In this document: positions 48,091 to 59,435 of the stretch, piece after piece
How positions within the stretch are numbered: position 1 is the first letter of the stretch
Layout of the letters: each line of letters opens with the position of its first letter
Notes under the pieces: generated by a model
Databases searched by the model: none
Seen by the model: the letters and a program-made list of their open reading frames with translations, nothing else
What the model was told of the DNA's origin: nothing
Position numbers and translations under genes: made by a program
Origin: Malaya genurostris
Lineage: Eukaryota > Arthropoda > Insecta > Diptera > Culicidae
Assembly (NCBI RefSeq): GCF_030247185.1
Contig: NC_080572.1
Span: 37,735,383 to 37,799,382, forward strand
Direction of reading: 5' to 3'
DNA: 64,000 bases

Positions 48091-48131
48091 TATGACCTAC
48101 TCTCAGCGAGTGCCGAGTCATTCGAAATTAC

Positions 48132-51100
48132 TCGCGGTTAATTTCAACTTTTAGTTAAAATCTGACATTCGAGTGGTTAGTTTGATGTTGTCAAAAATAA
48201 CCCTGCTCGAGAGCATGGTTATTTTTGACAGATCGATCGACGACACGACCAGGCACTCCGAACAAAAATTGGCAATGAAATTGTCTGTTAACGATTCACC
48301 GCCAGTTACCGCAAATATAGCGACCCCTTGATAATGATAAAAATAATCTTCTTGAGCAACACTGTTTAGGTTGCTACGTACTAGTTACGAAGGAGCTCCA
48401 AAGTAAATAAACAAACAATTTGAAAAAAAAACGCAAAAGATACGCGAATTGTATACATTTTTACAGATTTTGTTCAATATTTCAGTAACTTCTACTGTGA
48501 AATCCAAAGAAGGTCACCTTTCCATTGTACGCAATGGAAATGCTAACCAGTCAACATGTTCTAACTGCAATGGTTTCGTGAAAAATCAAATTCATGATCG
48601 AGAAATATAAACAATTTATCGATCGAGCGTTTTTTAATGTTCTAACGGGAATTATGTAGAATACGGATACAAAAATAGAAAATAAATTTGTTTCCTACGG
48701 TCTGGATCGAATTCTAGAATGTATCTAGGCCAACCCGTGCCATGATTTAAACATAGGTGTTCCCATTTTCGTTCGGTAGAATGGCGTTCGAATTTCGGGA
48801 AGGTCCCGTTACGACGGTTATTCAAGGTAGAACGTGTACAATCGCTATCCTCCACAATAAGGCCACTATGACCGATACACGCTTTATAGTAGCTTCAAAA
48901 GAGATTGACGCATCGATCGGCGTGATTCACGAAATCACGTTCCGTATCATCGTACATAGGAGGTCCAATCATTTCGACTATTTAGTCGTAAATAATGTAA
49001 TATTTTCTACCGCCCGTTCACCATGCGCTACGTACATCTAGTCAAATAGCTGCTACATGTCTGCCTTTTCGGGGTGTTTTGGGTGAAAGTCAATGTTAAG
49101 CTGGTCCTTTTATTTTTGGTTCACAGAAATCCGCATTTCTTCTGGTTCACAGAAACAATTTGTTTTTGTTTTGAGATTATTTATATAGTCCGTTCAATTA
49201 AAAAAAACATACGTAGCCATGGTTATGGTAACTGTTATCTAAAATCAACAGTTTTCTACTTTTGTTGCCAGTTTCAATAGATTTTCAAGCAACTTCGTTT
49301 TGACATTACCAGTTACTGAGGGGTAGTTAAATTTTCGATACAGTTTAGATAGACGAGTGGCAGGTCGTGTCGTCGGATCGATGGTTATTTTCCAACACTG
49401 AAAAAAATCTTGTGATAAAAATTCTAATATTAATTCTTTAATTGAAATTATTTTCAGAGGAAAATAAACCCAAATTACTTTCCGTCCGTCAAATTTTGAA
49501 ATGGGCCGCAGTTTTAGTTAAATTTGACTACTCGACACAAAATAACCACTCAAGTGTCAGATATCAACCAAAGGTTAAAATTAACCGCGAATTGGTTCAC
49601 AGCCTTAACATAATAACCTGTTTATTTTAAAAATTACATTACTTTTTAGTTATGATGACACTTAAAGATTACGTAAGTGCACCTTATGAAAAATCGTATT
49701 TGGTTTATTGAATAATCCATCCAGCGAGATAGCGTGGCGATGATTTTTTACAGGTAAATTTACAGGTTTTGTAACTGAAAAAGCGAATTTTTTCTATGTT
49801 GTACGGCATATCTTTGAGTTTTTCTGTTGTTACGAATAACAACTGCTCGTCTTGTATTATGACAAATCTCGCATATTCGACGATCACTGATATCATAGGA
49901 AATAGATATACTGGGCCGTATGAATAAAACGTAGCATGCTTGAATTTCGGTAGTAAATGCTACATGTGGAAGGTTCTTGTCAAAAGCAGAGACTTTACTA
50001 CACAACAACGTTCGAACACGTGTTATTTACTACAATTTTTCGGTAGGTAGCTCCAGAGGATGCTACTCGTGTGTTTGCTGATGAAGTGAAATAGAGAAAT
50101 TAAAACCGAACCAAACTTGTTTTACTCTGTGGACTATGTTTTTGAGAAGATACTACAAACAACAGACTTTACTACATTTTATTCATACGGCCCACTGGCT
50201 AGCATGTGTGTAAAATTCACTTATTCAACGTGGCGAATACTTGAAGATGTCACCACGCTCGACACCATTTTAGGTGCAGTATTCGGGTGCTATATTCACC
50301 ACACGCAAAATTTCTGTTTTGCTGTTGGTGAAAATGACAAGATTATTTTTGTTTTATTCCGATTGAATGCTCGTGTGATTTAAACGACAATGAAATAGTC
50401 ATCATTTACACTTAAGGAAATTGTGAGCGAAGTTTTCAAATTGTTGTAGTTGGAATATTTCTATAACATTCTTTTTTTCTTACAGAGAAAAAAACAATGG
50501 TTAATTTAAGAAGATCGTTGGGCAATTTGAGAGCTTCCTTTGGTTCTTTTTAGCAGAGTAAAAACTTAAGAAGTATGAGCTGAAAAACTTTTATTTCGAA
50601 AGTGGTTCTTCATTGAGTATGAAAGACTATTCTTTTCAATTGAGAGCATGTTTTTGTTAGAGTGATAGTGTGCTCATGTTAATACAAAAGCTATCTGCAT
50701 TCGATACAAGGATCAAATCAAATCTCCCGAACTTCGCCGCGAAAGTATTAATATACAAACAAACACTGCAGTACCACTTTTGATTACCACCAGCGATGCC
50801 AATCCTACGGATTTATCCGTAGATCTACGGATTTCTACCTTTTCTACGGATCTACACTGAAAATCATATACCTACTCGTTTTTTTTTTTTCTGAAAACGG
50901 CCATCAATCCGTCTGTCGAGTTTCACTTTGAAGAAAGATTCTGAAAGACTTGGCGCTAGCGAAATTTTCGTCTTGTTGATTTCAATACTTCAGAAATTAT
51001 TCTTCAAAGTTTACGCACGGAGTTAAATAAATGACATAATAAAAATCCCGAATAAAAAATATTGTAGAAAAACAATACGATTTGCTGTTACAAACCTTCC

Positions 51101-51366
51101 ACAATTTTGCTTTGACGATTGAAAAATATTGTAATGTATTGTTATACACTATTCAATTAATTGTGAACATGCTTTTTACAATAGAATGTATAGGTTGTTA
51201 AGTATCGTAACAATTCAACTCATACATGTTTTCTTGGAAAACAATCAAATGTACAGTTTGCATATAGTATTAATTTAACACCAGACGAAAGAGACTTTTC
51301 TTTTCTTTTCTCTGCCGTTTACTATTATGACCTACTCTCAGCGAGTGCCGAGTCATTCGAAATTAC
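48132..51366. repeat. 3.2-kb tandem duplication, second copy
   Basis: Contains the Harbinger-like element without its first 14 bp (48132-49604), the MITE (49913-50193) and the flank. It carries the extra 35 bp at about 49638-49672 that the first copy lacks. Confidence 0.95.
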
Positions 51367-51578
51367 TCTTTAAAGTGAATATTGATGGATGGTTTATTGG
51401 CCGTTATAAAAAAAGCGTGAGTTTTCTGGATGGCATTCAGAGAAGCCAGATCTGCAGATTTGTCTGTAATGTAGCGTTTACAATTCTGCTGGCTGCCAGC
51501 ATGCTGGTCAGGGCTTGTATTGTGAATCCTCAAACGAACGAAGCAACAAAAAATATTTACTGTGAATACTTTGCTTGA
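51327..51578 (+). CDS. Unidentified small ORF, related to 54896-55105
   Basis: 83 codons starting MTYSQRVPSHSKLLFKVNI. The first 30 codons resemble those at 54896 (M--SQ----H----FKV, then a shared 'GTTTATTGGCCGTT' stretch), and differences partly follow codon structure. The C-terminal half runs into an inverted-repeat element from about 51472, so the natural end is lost. No family recognised. The start is also present, truncated, at 48092-48131. Confidence 0.3.
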   Translation: MTYSQRVPSHSKLLFKVNIDGWFIGRYKKSVSFLDGIQRSQICRFVCNVAFTILLAASMLVRACIVNPQTNEATKNIYCEYFA

Positions 51579-52421
51579 CATAGCTGAATGAGAGACCTAT
51601 ATTAGAGAGAAACTGGATGCGTGAGAGTATATGCTACTGAGTAGACCAATTCCCCTTGCCAAGTACATTGTCTGTGCTCTTAGTCTCAGTTAACACATGA
51701 ACTAAGCAATCCATGACAATGTAATGAAATGAAGAGTTCGCTCTCGTTAGTATTGTACGAGAAAGAAGACCTTGCCTCACGGCGTGCTACAAGACGCGAA
51801 GCAAAGTCATATAGGCAATGTTTACGGTTTATATTTAAAGTGTGGGTTTACAGAAATCATTTTTAACATAATGTTCGCATTCCAAGACCAAATTTGATCA
51901 CATTTTAAACATACTTTCAACATTTTATAGCAGAAATTTTGCATTTGAGCCATAGCCTGTGTATATATCCTAGAAACACTAAAAGCAATGTTTTTTAAAT
52001 TAATATTCATCAGAACTAAAAGTTGTGAATCTAGTTTCCTAATAGGCATCTACAATATGAGAACCATTCATCAAATGCTAACCTCATGAAGCATAGGTCT
52101 CAGCAAGCGGGCATATTCATGAACTAATGAACGAACGAAGCAGCTCTCCTTGCTTGGGTTGCGCTGTGAATTCTACCTGACATACGAATGTGTGTGAATA
52201 GCACAGATGGTGAAACCCTTTTGTTCATATTCGTTGCTTCAATTTGCAAGCCCTGATGCTGGTGTCAGTGTACTGCCCTCTTAGGAAAAAAACGTTCAAC
52301 GGTGGTCCTTCGTTGGTCCAATACGTTCAATCATTGGACCACCGTTGAACGTTTTTTCCTAAGAGGGCAGTACACTGACATCAGCATGCTGGCAGCCAGC
52401 AGAAGTGTAAACGGGCCATAA
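51472..52421. mobile_element. Inverted-repeat element enclosing a Tc1-mariner fragment
   Basis: Outer repeats of about 32 bp: 'TTCTGCTGGCTGCCAGCATG' preceded by GTTTACA at the left, mirrored at 52385-52415. The interior (51580-52260) is the reverse complement of the outer parts of the element at 18095-18915, without a recognisable transposase. A strong hairpin lies at 52258-52385. Confidence 0.65.
52258..52385. repeat. 50-bp-arm hairpin
   Basis: Arms 52258-52308 and 52336-52385 are inverted copies with one mismatch and one extra A, around a 27-nt loop that itself holds GGTCCAAT/ATTGGACC. The block 'GCCCTCTTAGGAAAAAA' lies in the arms. Confidence 0.85.
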
Positions 52422-52614
52422 ATTTGCGATTTCGTACATAGTGCTGCAGACAATTTTTGTTGTGCAGACTTTTGCAGACTTTTAAAAATCGAGTTTTTTG
52501 CAGACTTTCGTCAAAATTTTCAGACTTTTGAAATTGTCGCGACCTTTTTTTTGCTCGCCAGTTCTGTTTAGCGTATCATACTTTATAGAGAAATGGCTGC
52601 CAGCAAGACATAAG

Positions 52615-53219
52615 TACGATTCAGACGGTCCGGCTTCTTCCGTCACCGTCACCGGAACGTCAACGTCCGTCACCGTCATTCTAATTCACACGATCCGGTT
52701 TCTTATCCGTGTCCGTCATGTCATTTTCTTACACGCAGAATTTGAAGAACTTAGTTTCGCACAATCTTATTTCACTAATACAAAATCTGGGAGCTTTTGA
52801 AGCCAATCAATCTGTTGTTGTCCTACCTTTTAATCGAATAAATATCTTTCAAAATTAACTAGAGAGCGGAAAAAACAAAACCATCAGTTCCACTCAACAA
52901 CTTAACGTACTTTGCAAATCTACTGATTAGTTTAATTACATATATGTGGTATATTTTGTTTAAGAGTGGGATCTTGACACCGAATACATACATAACAAAC
53001 GTCAGCTCAATACCGTAATCATATGAATCGTGCATGTGTGCGATAATCACAGTCCGTCAAATATTCTTTCGGAGAAATGTTGACGGAGCTTGCCGTTGAC
53101 GTTCCGGATCTCTGCTGGATCGTGTGAATGCGCAAAGGGAAAACTAGTTTGACTAATTTTGACGGAGGCTGACGTTCCGGTGACGGTGACGGAAGAAGCC
53201 GGATCGTCTGAATCGTACA
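52615..53219. mobile_element. 605-bp inverted-repeat element (CCGTCACCGTCACCGG)
   Basis: Left 'GTACGATTCAGACGGTCCGG' with 'CTTCTTCCGTCACCGTCACC', mirrored at 53170-53219; about 47 bp of near-perfect inverted repeat. The target duplication is unclear. The interior is AT-rich and non-coding. Confidence 0.75.
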
Positions 53220-53317
53220 ATACTTGCTGACTGCAGATTTTTTTTCGGATATACAGACTTTTCCAACCCTGTTTGAAGATATTTGGAATTTTCACCTGGC
53301 ATCTCTGATGGCAATAG

Positions 53318-53880
53318 TTAGCAACGTTGCCATGTATACCGATTTCTCGGTATTTATACAGATATTTGACCTCTATACCGCAATAATTTACGGATCGTAC
53401 AGATAAATACCGATTTTCGGTTTTAGCTTGGATAAGCAGCCCTTACACGAGACAATATTATTGTCAATACAAGGAGTATTGACAATACTTTTGATCGTGT
53501 AATGGAAACTTCATTGGATTGACGAAAATTGAGGAAACCGTCAAATATGTACAATGGACTCTTCTCTCAATGTTTCAATGTTCAGTTGCAATATTTGAAG
53601 CTTCAAACGCTTAATTATTTCGAAAAATGCGGACTCAAGTTACCAAGTCAATTGGATTGACGGTATTGACAATACTTTGGATTGACAATAATATTGTCAC
53701 GTGTAAGGGCTGCTATAGACATGAGACATGAGAAAAGGTTGCTGTGGAACCTTTTTTTTTGCTCGCCAAAATGGTGCTTTGGTTTTCCTGGTACTTATGT
53801 TACGGGATTCTGATACCGATATGGTACAGATAGATTTTTGCGCCAAATACCGATTTTTCGAAAAATGACCTGGCAACGCT
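53318..53880 (+). repeat. Dispersed repeat R5, second copy
   Basis: Same blocks as 28836-29104, ending 'GACCTGGCAACGCT'. Interrupted by the MITE 53435-53714. Confidence 0.7.
53435..53714. mobile_element. 280-bp MITE inside R5
   Basis: Terminal inverted repeats AGCAGCCCTTACACG with an extended mirrored 'GACAATATTATTGTCAAT'-type block, flanked by ATA on both sides (53432-53434 and 53715-53717). The R5 copy at 28836 lacks it, giving a natural empty site. Confidence 0.85.
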
Positions 53881-53884
53881 GATA

Positions 53885-54890
53885 GTTAGTGGTTAGTGCA
53901 GATGTGTGTGATCGATTGTTCGATCGATTGTGACAATCTAGTTTGCCTTCTCCACCGTTCTGTACAATAATAGTCATGTATCAGATAAAGGTCGGGCTAG
54001 ACTAGTTTGTTACTGTTGACCGTAAACAAATTATAAAAATTCACAATTCTACAGTTTTTGGTACATCTAGAATAAGAGGTGAGTAACTACATTCGTAACA
54101 CATCGGTATCGATGTAGCTTCACCAACAATCAAATGAAAGCTTTTTCTGTTCTGTTTATGTTTGCCAGTATGATGCAAACCTTTGCTTTAAAAATAGCCA
54201 AGATAAATATTCTTTCGGTTTCTTGACCTATCTTCTAACGGTGGTACCATCTGGTCATGATATAACCAATATTCCGGTAATATTTAGTCCGGTGGGTAAT
54301 TGTTATATAATTAGTCTTCAAAATTCATCTTCATTCGAAATTTTCGCTACAATTTACTTTATTTCTCGGTTTCGTGGTTCCATTCAAAATTTCTTCAATT
54401 TTGCAGAAAATTGAATTGGTTGCGTGCCTGGTGAAAGGAGGTGCAGATATTGGAGTGGAATTGATATGGCTGTCACGGTGCATCAGGTAAGTTTCTACAC
54501 ATGATAGTCGAATGTTGAATAAATTATGCGCGCTGACTTTTCCCTGTTAGTTTAAACCATTATGCAATAAGTAGAAACTTTTAATTTACTTAAGCGATTA
54601 GAGCACAAATAGTCAGTAAATTCAGTCGTCGGCTTAATTTGTGTGTTGGATGGATTGGATGTTACTCCTAATATTCAAAGTTGAAGTATGTTAGTTTTGT
54701 AGTGTATTATTTCGACTCAAAAGTATCACTTCTATAGATAATCACCTCATTGTTTAATACCACAAGAAATTGTAGGCAGTTGATGTTCAATTTAGTATCA
54801 ATTTCAATATCAGACAAAGACTAAAACTATTTTTTCGTTTACTGTTATGAATAATAACGGATAATTTCATTGTTGTCGTACTTTAATTTT
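53885..54890. other. Intergenic sequence with no recognised feature
   Basis: AT-rich. A 63-codon plus-strand frame (54223-54414) has no motif. Confidence 0.35.
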
Positions 54891-54895
54891 ACTTT

Positions 54896-55105
54896 ATGAA
54901 TAATTCTCAGCAAGCACTGAAACATCCGGAATTCTTTTTCAAAGTTGATGTTTTGTTAGTTTATTGGCCGTTGTCACAAAAACGCCTTAATTATTTATGG
55001 CAATCCATTGTGGTTCGAACATTAATTTTACGCTCCATGAAAATGGTATCCCCCTGCCACCGGAATGAGAGGAACCGGTGCAATTCTCGATACTTCTGTA
55101 CTTGA
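54896..55105 (+). pseudogene. Degenerate relative of the ORF at 51327
   Basis: Begins MNNSQQALKHPEFFFKVDV. Relative to 51327-51578 a one-base shift follows FKVDV; with the other frame the shared 'FIGR' segment reappears. No family recognised. Confidence 0.3.
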
Positions 55106-56845
55106 ACAATAAATAAATGGCAAATGCTAACTGCTTGAATAAAACAATGATTCTTTTCAAAATATGATAGTATACATGAATTTTGTTCTAATTAATAATC
55201 CTGTGAGGTCGTCTACGCTGTGTATCCCTAATTATTATTGATTCTAAACTGAACTAAATAACCTGTTCAGATATCTGTATCATGTTGAGATGACCTTGAA
55301 TTCTCTTTCTTTCTCTACTAATATCGAGCAGTTCTACTAACTCACACCCACAGTAACGGACACATGGGCATTAGACATCACACTGTCGGAGAATGAGTTA
55401 TTTTGAATGATGACGAACCATGCGTTATCTCAGTTTTTCTCTCTTGCTCCGAGTTCTTCGTATGGTACACTAAGAAAAAAACCACAGTAACCGTAACCTG
55501 TTTTTCATGGTCATTAAACTATACGCTTGAATAGTAGCAACCACCATAATGTATGACTGTTCGCCATCTGTATTGTATAAATTACTACACAACAAAGACT
55601 ACGACTTAATTAATTGGTCATACTGACAATGTTAGCCATCTCAAATATAGTACAAATAGTTAAAATCACAATTTCTAGTAAGGTGAAATTGCTCTCCAGC
55701 CTCTAAATATATGAGAAGCGAAATGGTTTTTACTACCATGTGAATATGGTATAATAAAAATATGGTTTGAAAGACGATTGTGAGGTTTAAAAACACTATT
55801 TATATAGTCCATATCAACAGAATTTATGTAGTAAGCACATTATCGTATAGTGTTTTCTCGAGTGTTTTTCAATCGAATATGTACGTCTTTTGTGCTGACT
55901 ATACAAATGGCAATAAACGGATGTACTATGTTATTGTCACATAAAGTTACAATATAGCAGAAAATTTCACACGTGGGTAATACATCAGTGATTGATTTAA
56001 AAAAATATTTTATATTCTGACTTTGTGTAATTTGGTAGGTCTTGCAGGTGAGTAAAGTTTGTAGCCTTATTAGTTTCCGTTGTTGAAATTGAATTTTTCA
56101 ACAATTTTGCCAACAACGGCTATGTTTTTCAGAAAAATCGACGGACCATTCATTCATTATCGGTCACTGTAGAAACAACATCAAGCGATTGAAGAAAAAG
56201 AAGAAAATCATCCGCTTCCCGTTTCCACAAAACGCACGAATTCGACGGAAAAAATAATAATTCTTTTGGTTATTAATTTCGTTCATGCTATCCGTTCCTG
56301 CTTCAGGAAAAACTCCACCGGTCAGTGCTTGGAACAACAGCTGCTACCAAGTAATGCTTCTCCGTGTCTACGTTGCTAATCAATATTTCACCAGGCATAT
56401 CATCATATAACTTTGATTAGATGCGAAAATAAAATAGAACTCAATGAAACTATTTTGTTTTTCCGGTTCTAGAATTTAAACTCATAAAACTTTTCAACAT
56501 TAGCGCATGTTTTACTGATCTTCAGCATTGTTGCATCAACCACCGTTTTTAGTTTTGAAATAACTAGTAGTGAAATGTCAAAAATACCATGCCTCTGGTT
56601 GTAGCAAAAACTACAATGTATATGAGGATTCGGTCATGGTGAGGCTAACCATCTCATTCGTATTAGTTATTCGTACAATATACTGTTCAATATTACTATT
56701 CTAGAGCCAATACCATTTATAGTAAGCATGAAATTGACTATTGTTGAAATCTTCTGATTTCATAGTCGGTTGAAAACCACTAACACATGGATCAATAAGT
56801 CCCGAGACTAACAATGGAAACAACATTTTTTTTGCAAAATTTTTT

Positions 56846-57539
56846 TTATTCATCAACATAATCACCTTTTATGGTGATACAATGGTTCCAACGTTTTTCC
56901 AATTTTTCAATACCATGTTTATAAAAAAAATTATCTTTCGCTTCAAAATAAGCTTCAGTTTCAGCGACGACCTCCTCATTTGAGCCAAATCTTTTTCCCT
57001 GGAGCATTTTTTTAAGATCAACAAAGAGCCAGTAGTCACTGGGGGCTAAATCTGGCGAGTATGGGGGGTGGGGAAGCAGTACAAAGCCCAATTCGTTCAA
57101 TTTCGCCATTGTTTCCATCGACTTGTGGCAGGGTGACTCGTTGCTGTTTTTGTTCCATCGAAAGCAATCGCGGCACCTACTTGGAAAAAACCTTTTTCAT
57201 GCTCAATTTTTCATGAAGGATAGTAAATACACTTCCGTATGATATCTGTATCATCTCAGCAATCTCACGGAGCTTCACTTTACGATCTTTCATTATAATT
57301 TTTGTCACTTCACTCACATTTTCCAGTGTAACGGCTTCCACCGGTCTACCCGAGCGTTCCGCGTCATTTGTGTCGGTACGACCACGTTTAAACTCGGCGA
57401 ACCACCGACAAATCGTTGCTTTTGATGGATAAGAGTCCGGATAACATTTTTCAATGCATTGTTTCGCTTGCACGGTGTTTTTACCCATTAAAAAACAATG
57501 TTTTATCAAATAACGAAACTCGGTTTTTTTTCCATTTTT
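56846..57539 (-). pseudogene. Mariner transposase, frameshifted and internally deleted
   Basis: On the minus strand the N-terminal helix-turn-helix part is clear (HCFLMGKNTVQAKQ, RGRTDTNDAERSGRP, LREIAEMIQISYGSVFTILH). The A run after the first codons lacks one base, breaking the frame. A stop follows KKVFSK at 57177. About 190 residues, including the first two catalytic Asp, are deleted. The C-terminal block LLPHPPYSPDLAPSDYWLF, with the third Asp of the DD34D triad, is intact in frame to 56846. The product cannot transpose DNA but the termini could be moved in trans. Confidence 0.9.
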
Positions 57540-57696
57540 TGAACAAACTACAAAACGACTTTACTCCAACCTCGAGAACTCAGCTGTTTCTGGTCGGATC
57601 GACTTAAAATTTTGACCAGTTTCAAGCAAAGGTTAGTACTCTAGAAAGACGTGGTTACTGGTTTACTACGAGCGCCATCTCTGCTTTAGTCTCGGA

Positions 57697-58762
57697 CCAC
57701 CCGCGATCCCATTTCAACCAGAATATTAGTTGATTTTCTGAATTCGATTGGTTAAAATTTGGTACAACTAATCGATTGTAGTTTTAACTAAACTGTCATT
57801 TTTGTTTTTCGATTAGCAGAAACGATGGTTGAAACAACTAATTTAACTGTTTGAAAAAAAAAATGCTGTCAATTAGTGAGGACACATACCTTTCAGTTTC
57901 AACAAATATTTTAGTTGAAATAACAGGTGTTGTTATTGAAACAAAATTCTGTTAGTTAAAAATAAATCGGTTTTATTTGTTTTAGATATTTTTATTAAAT
58001 TAACCTAAAATGAGTATTGAAAGATGATGCCTTCAAATGGTTGAACTAAAGTTATGCACTGATAATTTTAGTCAATTTATATGAGCTTGGGTGCATTAAC
58101 CGCTGGGAATTGGAATTTTGCGACGGCAATTCAAACGTGCCATTCAATCGCAGCGCGTTCTGTGTGTTTGAAACCCTTTGCTCCTGTTATTTTTATAAAT
58201 TAAATTCATGTCAAAAAGCGTTTTATTGCTAATGCATGAACATCATCATCGGTTCAAACAGCAGGAAGTAAAACAGCCTGCTGGAAGTAAATCAATGATC
58301 GAATTTGAAGCATAAAATATTTGCGCATACCTGAAAGATTACGCGATGATCATTCATTAACATTTTCCAATTTGTCACCAAATCTTTTTCATCTTAAACA
58401 AGGTTAACTTTATCACAACACCGCTGTTAGATAAACACTTGTAATGGAATCATGAATTTCTCAAATCAAATGAACACAATTTCACCAAACGCTTTAACCA
58501 TCGATGTTGTTTTCATTGACATTTTGAAGCGACGCGAACAGATTTCAACTAAAAAAGTTGTTGATTTTGCATTGCGATTATTGTTTTGCTTTCAACTGTC
58601 TCCGGCATTTGACAGCATTCAAAACAATATATTTTTCAACTACTTGAATATATGCAAATCAAAAACCATATTGGTTGAATCAAAAAGAAATTAGTTAAAT
58701 AAACTATCGCAAAAATCAAAAACTGCGATATCGCAATTTTATGATCGAAGGGTTCTCCGTGG
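57697..58762. mobile_element. 1.07-kb insertion in the mariner terminal repeat
   Basis: Interrupts the mariner right repeat, with GGA(C) on both sides as a possible short target duplication. Ends CCACCCG...CCGTGG are only weakly inverted. The interior has 'TTAGTTGAAA' and 'TTCAACTA' words in both senses, suggesting an older inverted-repeat element. An 80-codon frame (58452-58694) has no motif. Confidence 0.65.
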
Positions 58763-58849
58763 GGACTTATTGATCCATGTGTTATACTTTCATGGTCAAG
58801 TTGACCCTCTATATAGTAACAGTTACCATACTATTTTTCTGAGTGTACG

Positions 58850-59139
58850 CTCCATTTGGCCGTCGAAATTTATTTGCAGATTGACGATGAAATGAAATGC
58901 AGAGGTGCTGCTCGTTCAGAGATGATAGGGAGGGGGAGTATTTTCAGCAATGGGGGTGGATATTTTCAGCAAGAGCCGTCAAATTGGTAGGATAATTCTA
59001 AGTTAGTTCACACAAGGAGTAGCCAAATGAGGTTGTTCGGGCTGTTGATGTGGAACATAGACGATATAAAATAAACTGGCCTAAATTACAAATATCACAA
59101 TTTTTTTTCTGCCTTTCTATGGAATGGCATTATTGAATT
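58850..59139. other. Short unassigned spacer
   Basis: No gene recognised; purine-rich 'GGGAGGGGGAG' stretch at 58925. Confidence 0.4.
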
Positions 59140-59435
59140 TTCTCCGGATCCGATTTCCGGTTTCAGAATAACAGTGAAACATGTACAAAAAATGTGTACC
59201 CAATTTTCTCAGAGATGACTAAACTGATTTTCACAATCTTAGATTCAAATGAAAGGTCTTATAGGATAGCAGAAAAAACGAACAAAATTCTTTTAACTAG
59301 ACGTATAATTCTTCAACTGGACAGGTCTGGTAAGTTGATTGCCAGACGAATCGACATCGGTTATACCACCTCTCAGTGCTCGGCTCGGGGAGTACCGGAA
59401 ATATTGATCAAAAGCTTCAAAACGTAACCCCTATA
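59140..59435 (+). repeat. Dispersed monomer copies
   Basis: Contains 'CTCCGGATCCGATTTCCGG', 'CTCAGAGATGACTAAACTG' and 'CGGCTCGGGGAGTACCGG', matching the 180-bp family. Confidence 0.65.

Larger units (their letters stand above)
44934..48131. repeat. 3.2-kb tandem duplication, first copy
   Basis: Repeated by 48132-51366 at +3,198 and, after a 35-bp indel and a T-run difference (10 versus 12), at +3,235. The left breakpoint is 14 bp inside the Harbinger-like element. This copy lacks 35 bp between two ATTAC repeats near 46440. Confidence 0.95.
56783..58782 (-). mobile_element. Mariner element, internally deleted, with nested insertion
   Basis: Inverted termini ACACATGGATCAATAAGTCC at 56783 and their mirror ending at 58782, both flanked by TA (56781-56782 and 58783-58784). 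The right terminal repeat is cut by another insertion at 57697-58762. Without it the mariner is about 930 bp. Confidence 0.85.
55468..58845. mobile_element. Outer TA-flanked DNA element with nested insertions
   Basis: Left end CACTAAGAAAAAAACC...AGTAACCGTAACC and right end, read inverted, CACTCAGAAAAATAG...GGTAACTGTTACT form imperfect inverted repeats next to TA. The left part also resembles 24935-25160. It is interrupted by a mariner element at 56783-58782; without that it would be about 1.4 kb and non-coding. Confidence 0.65.
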
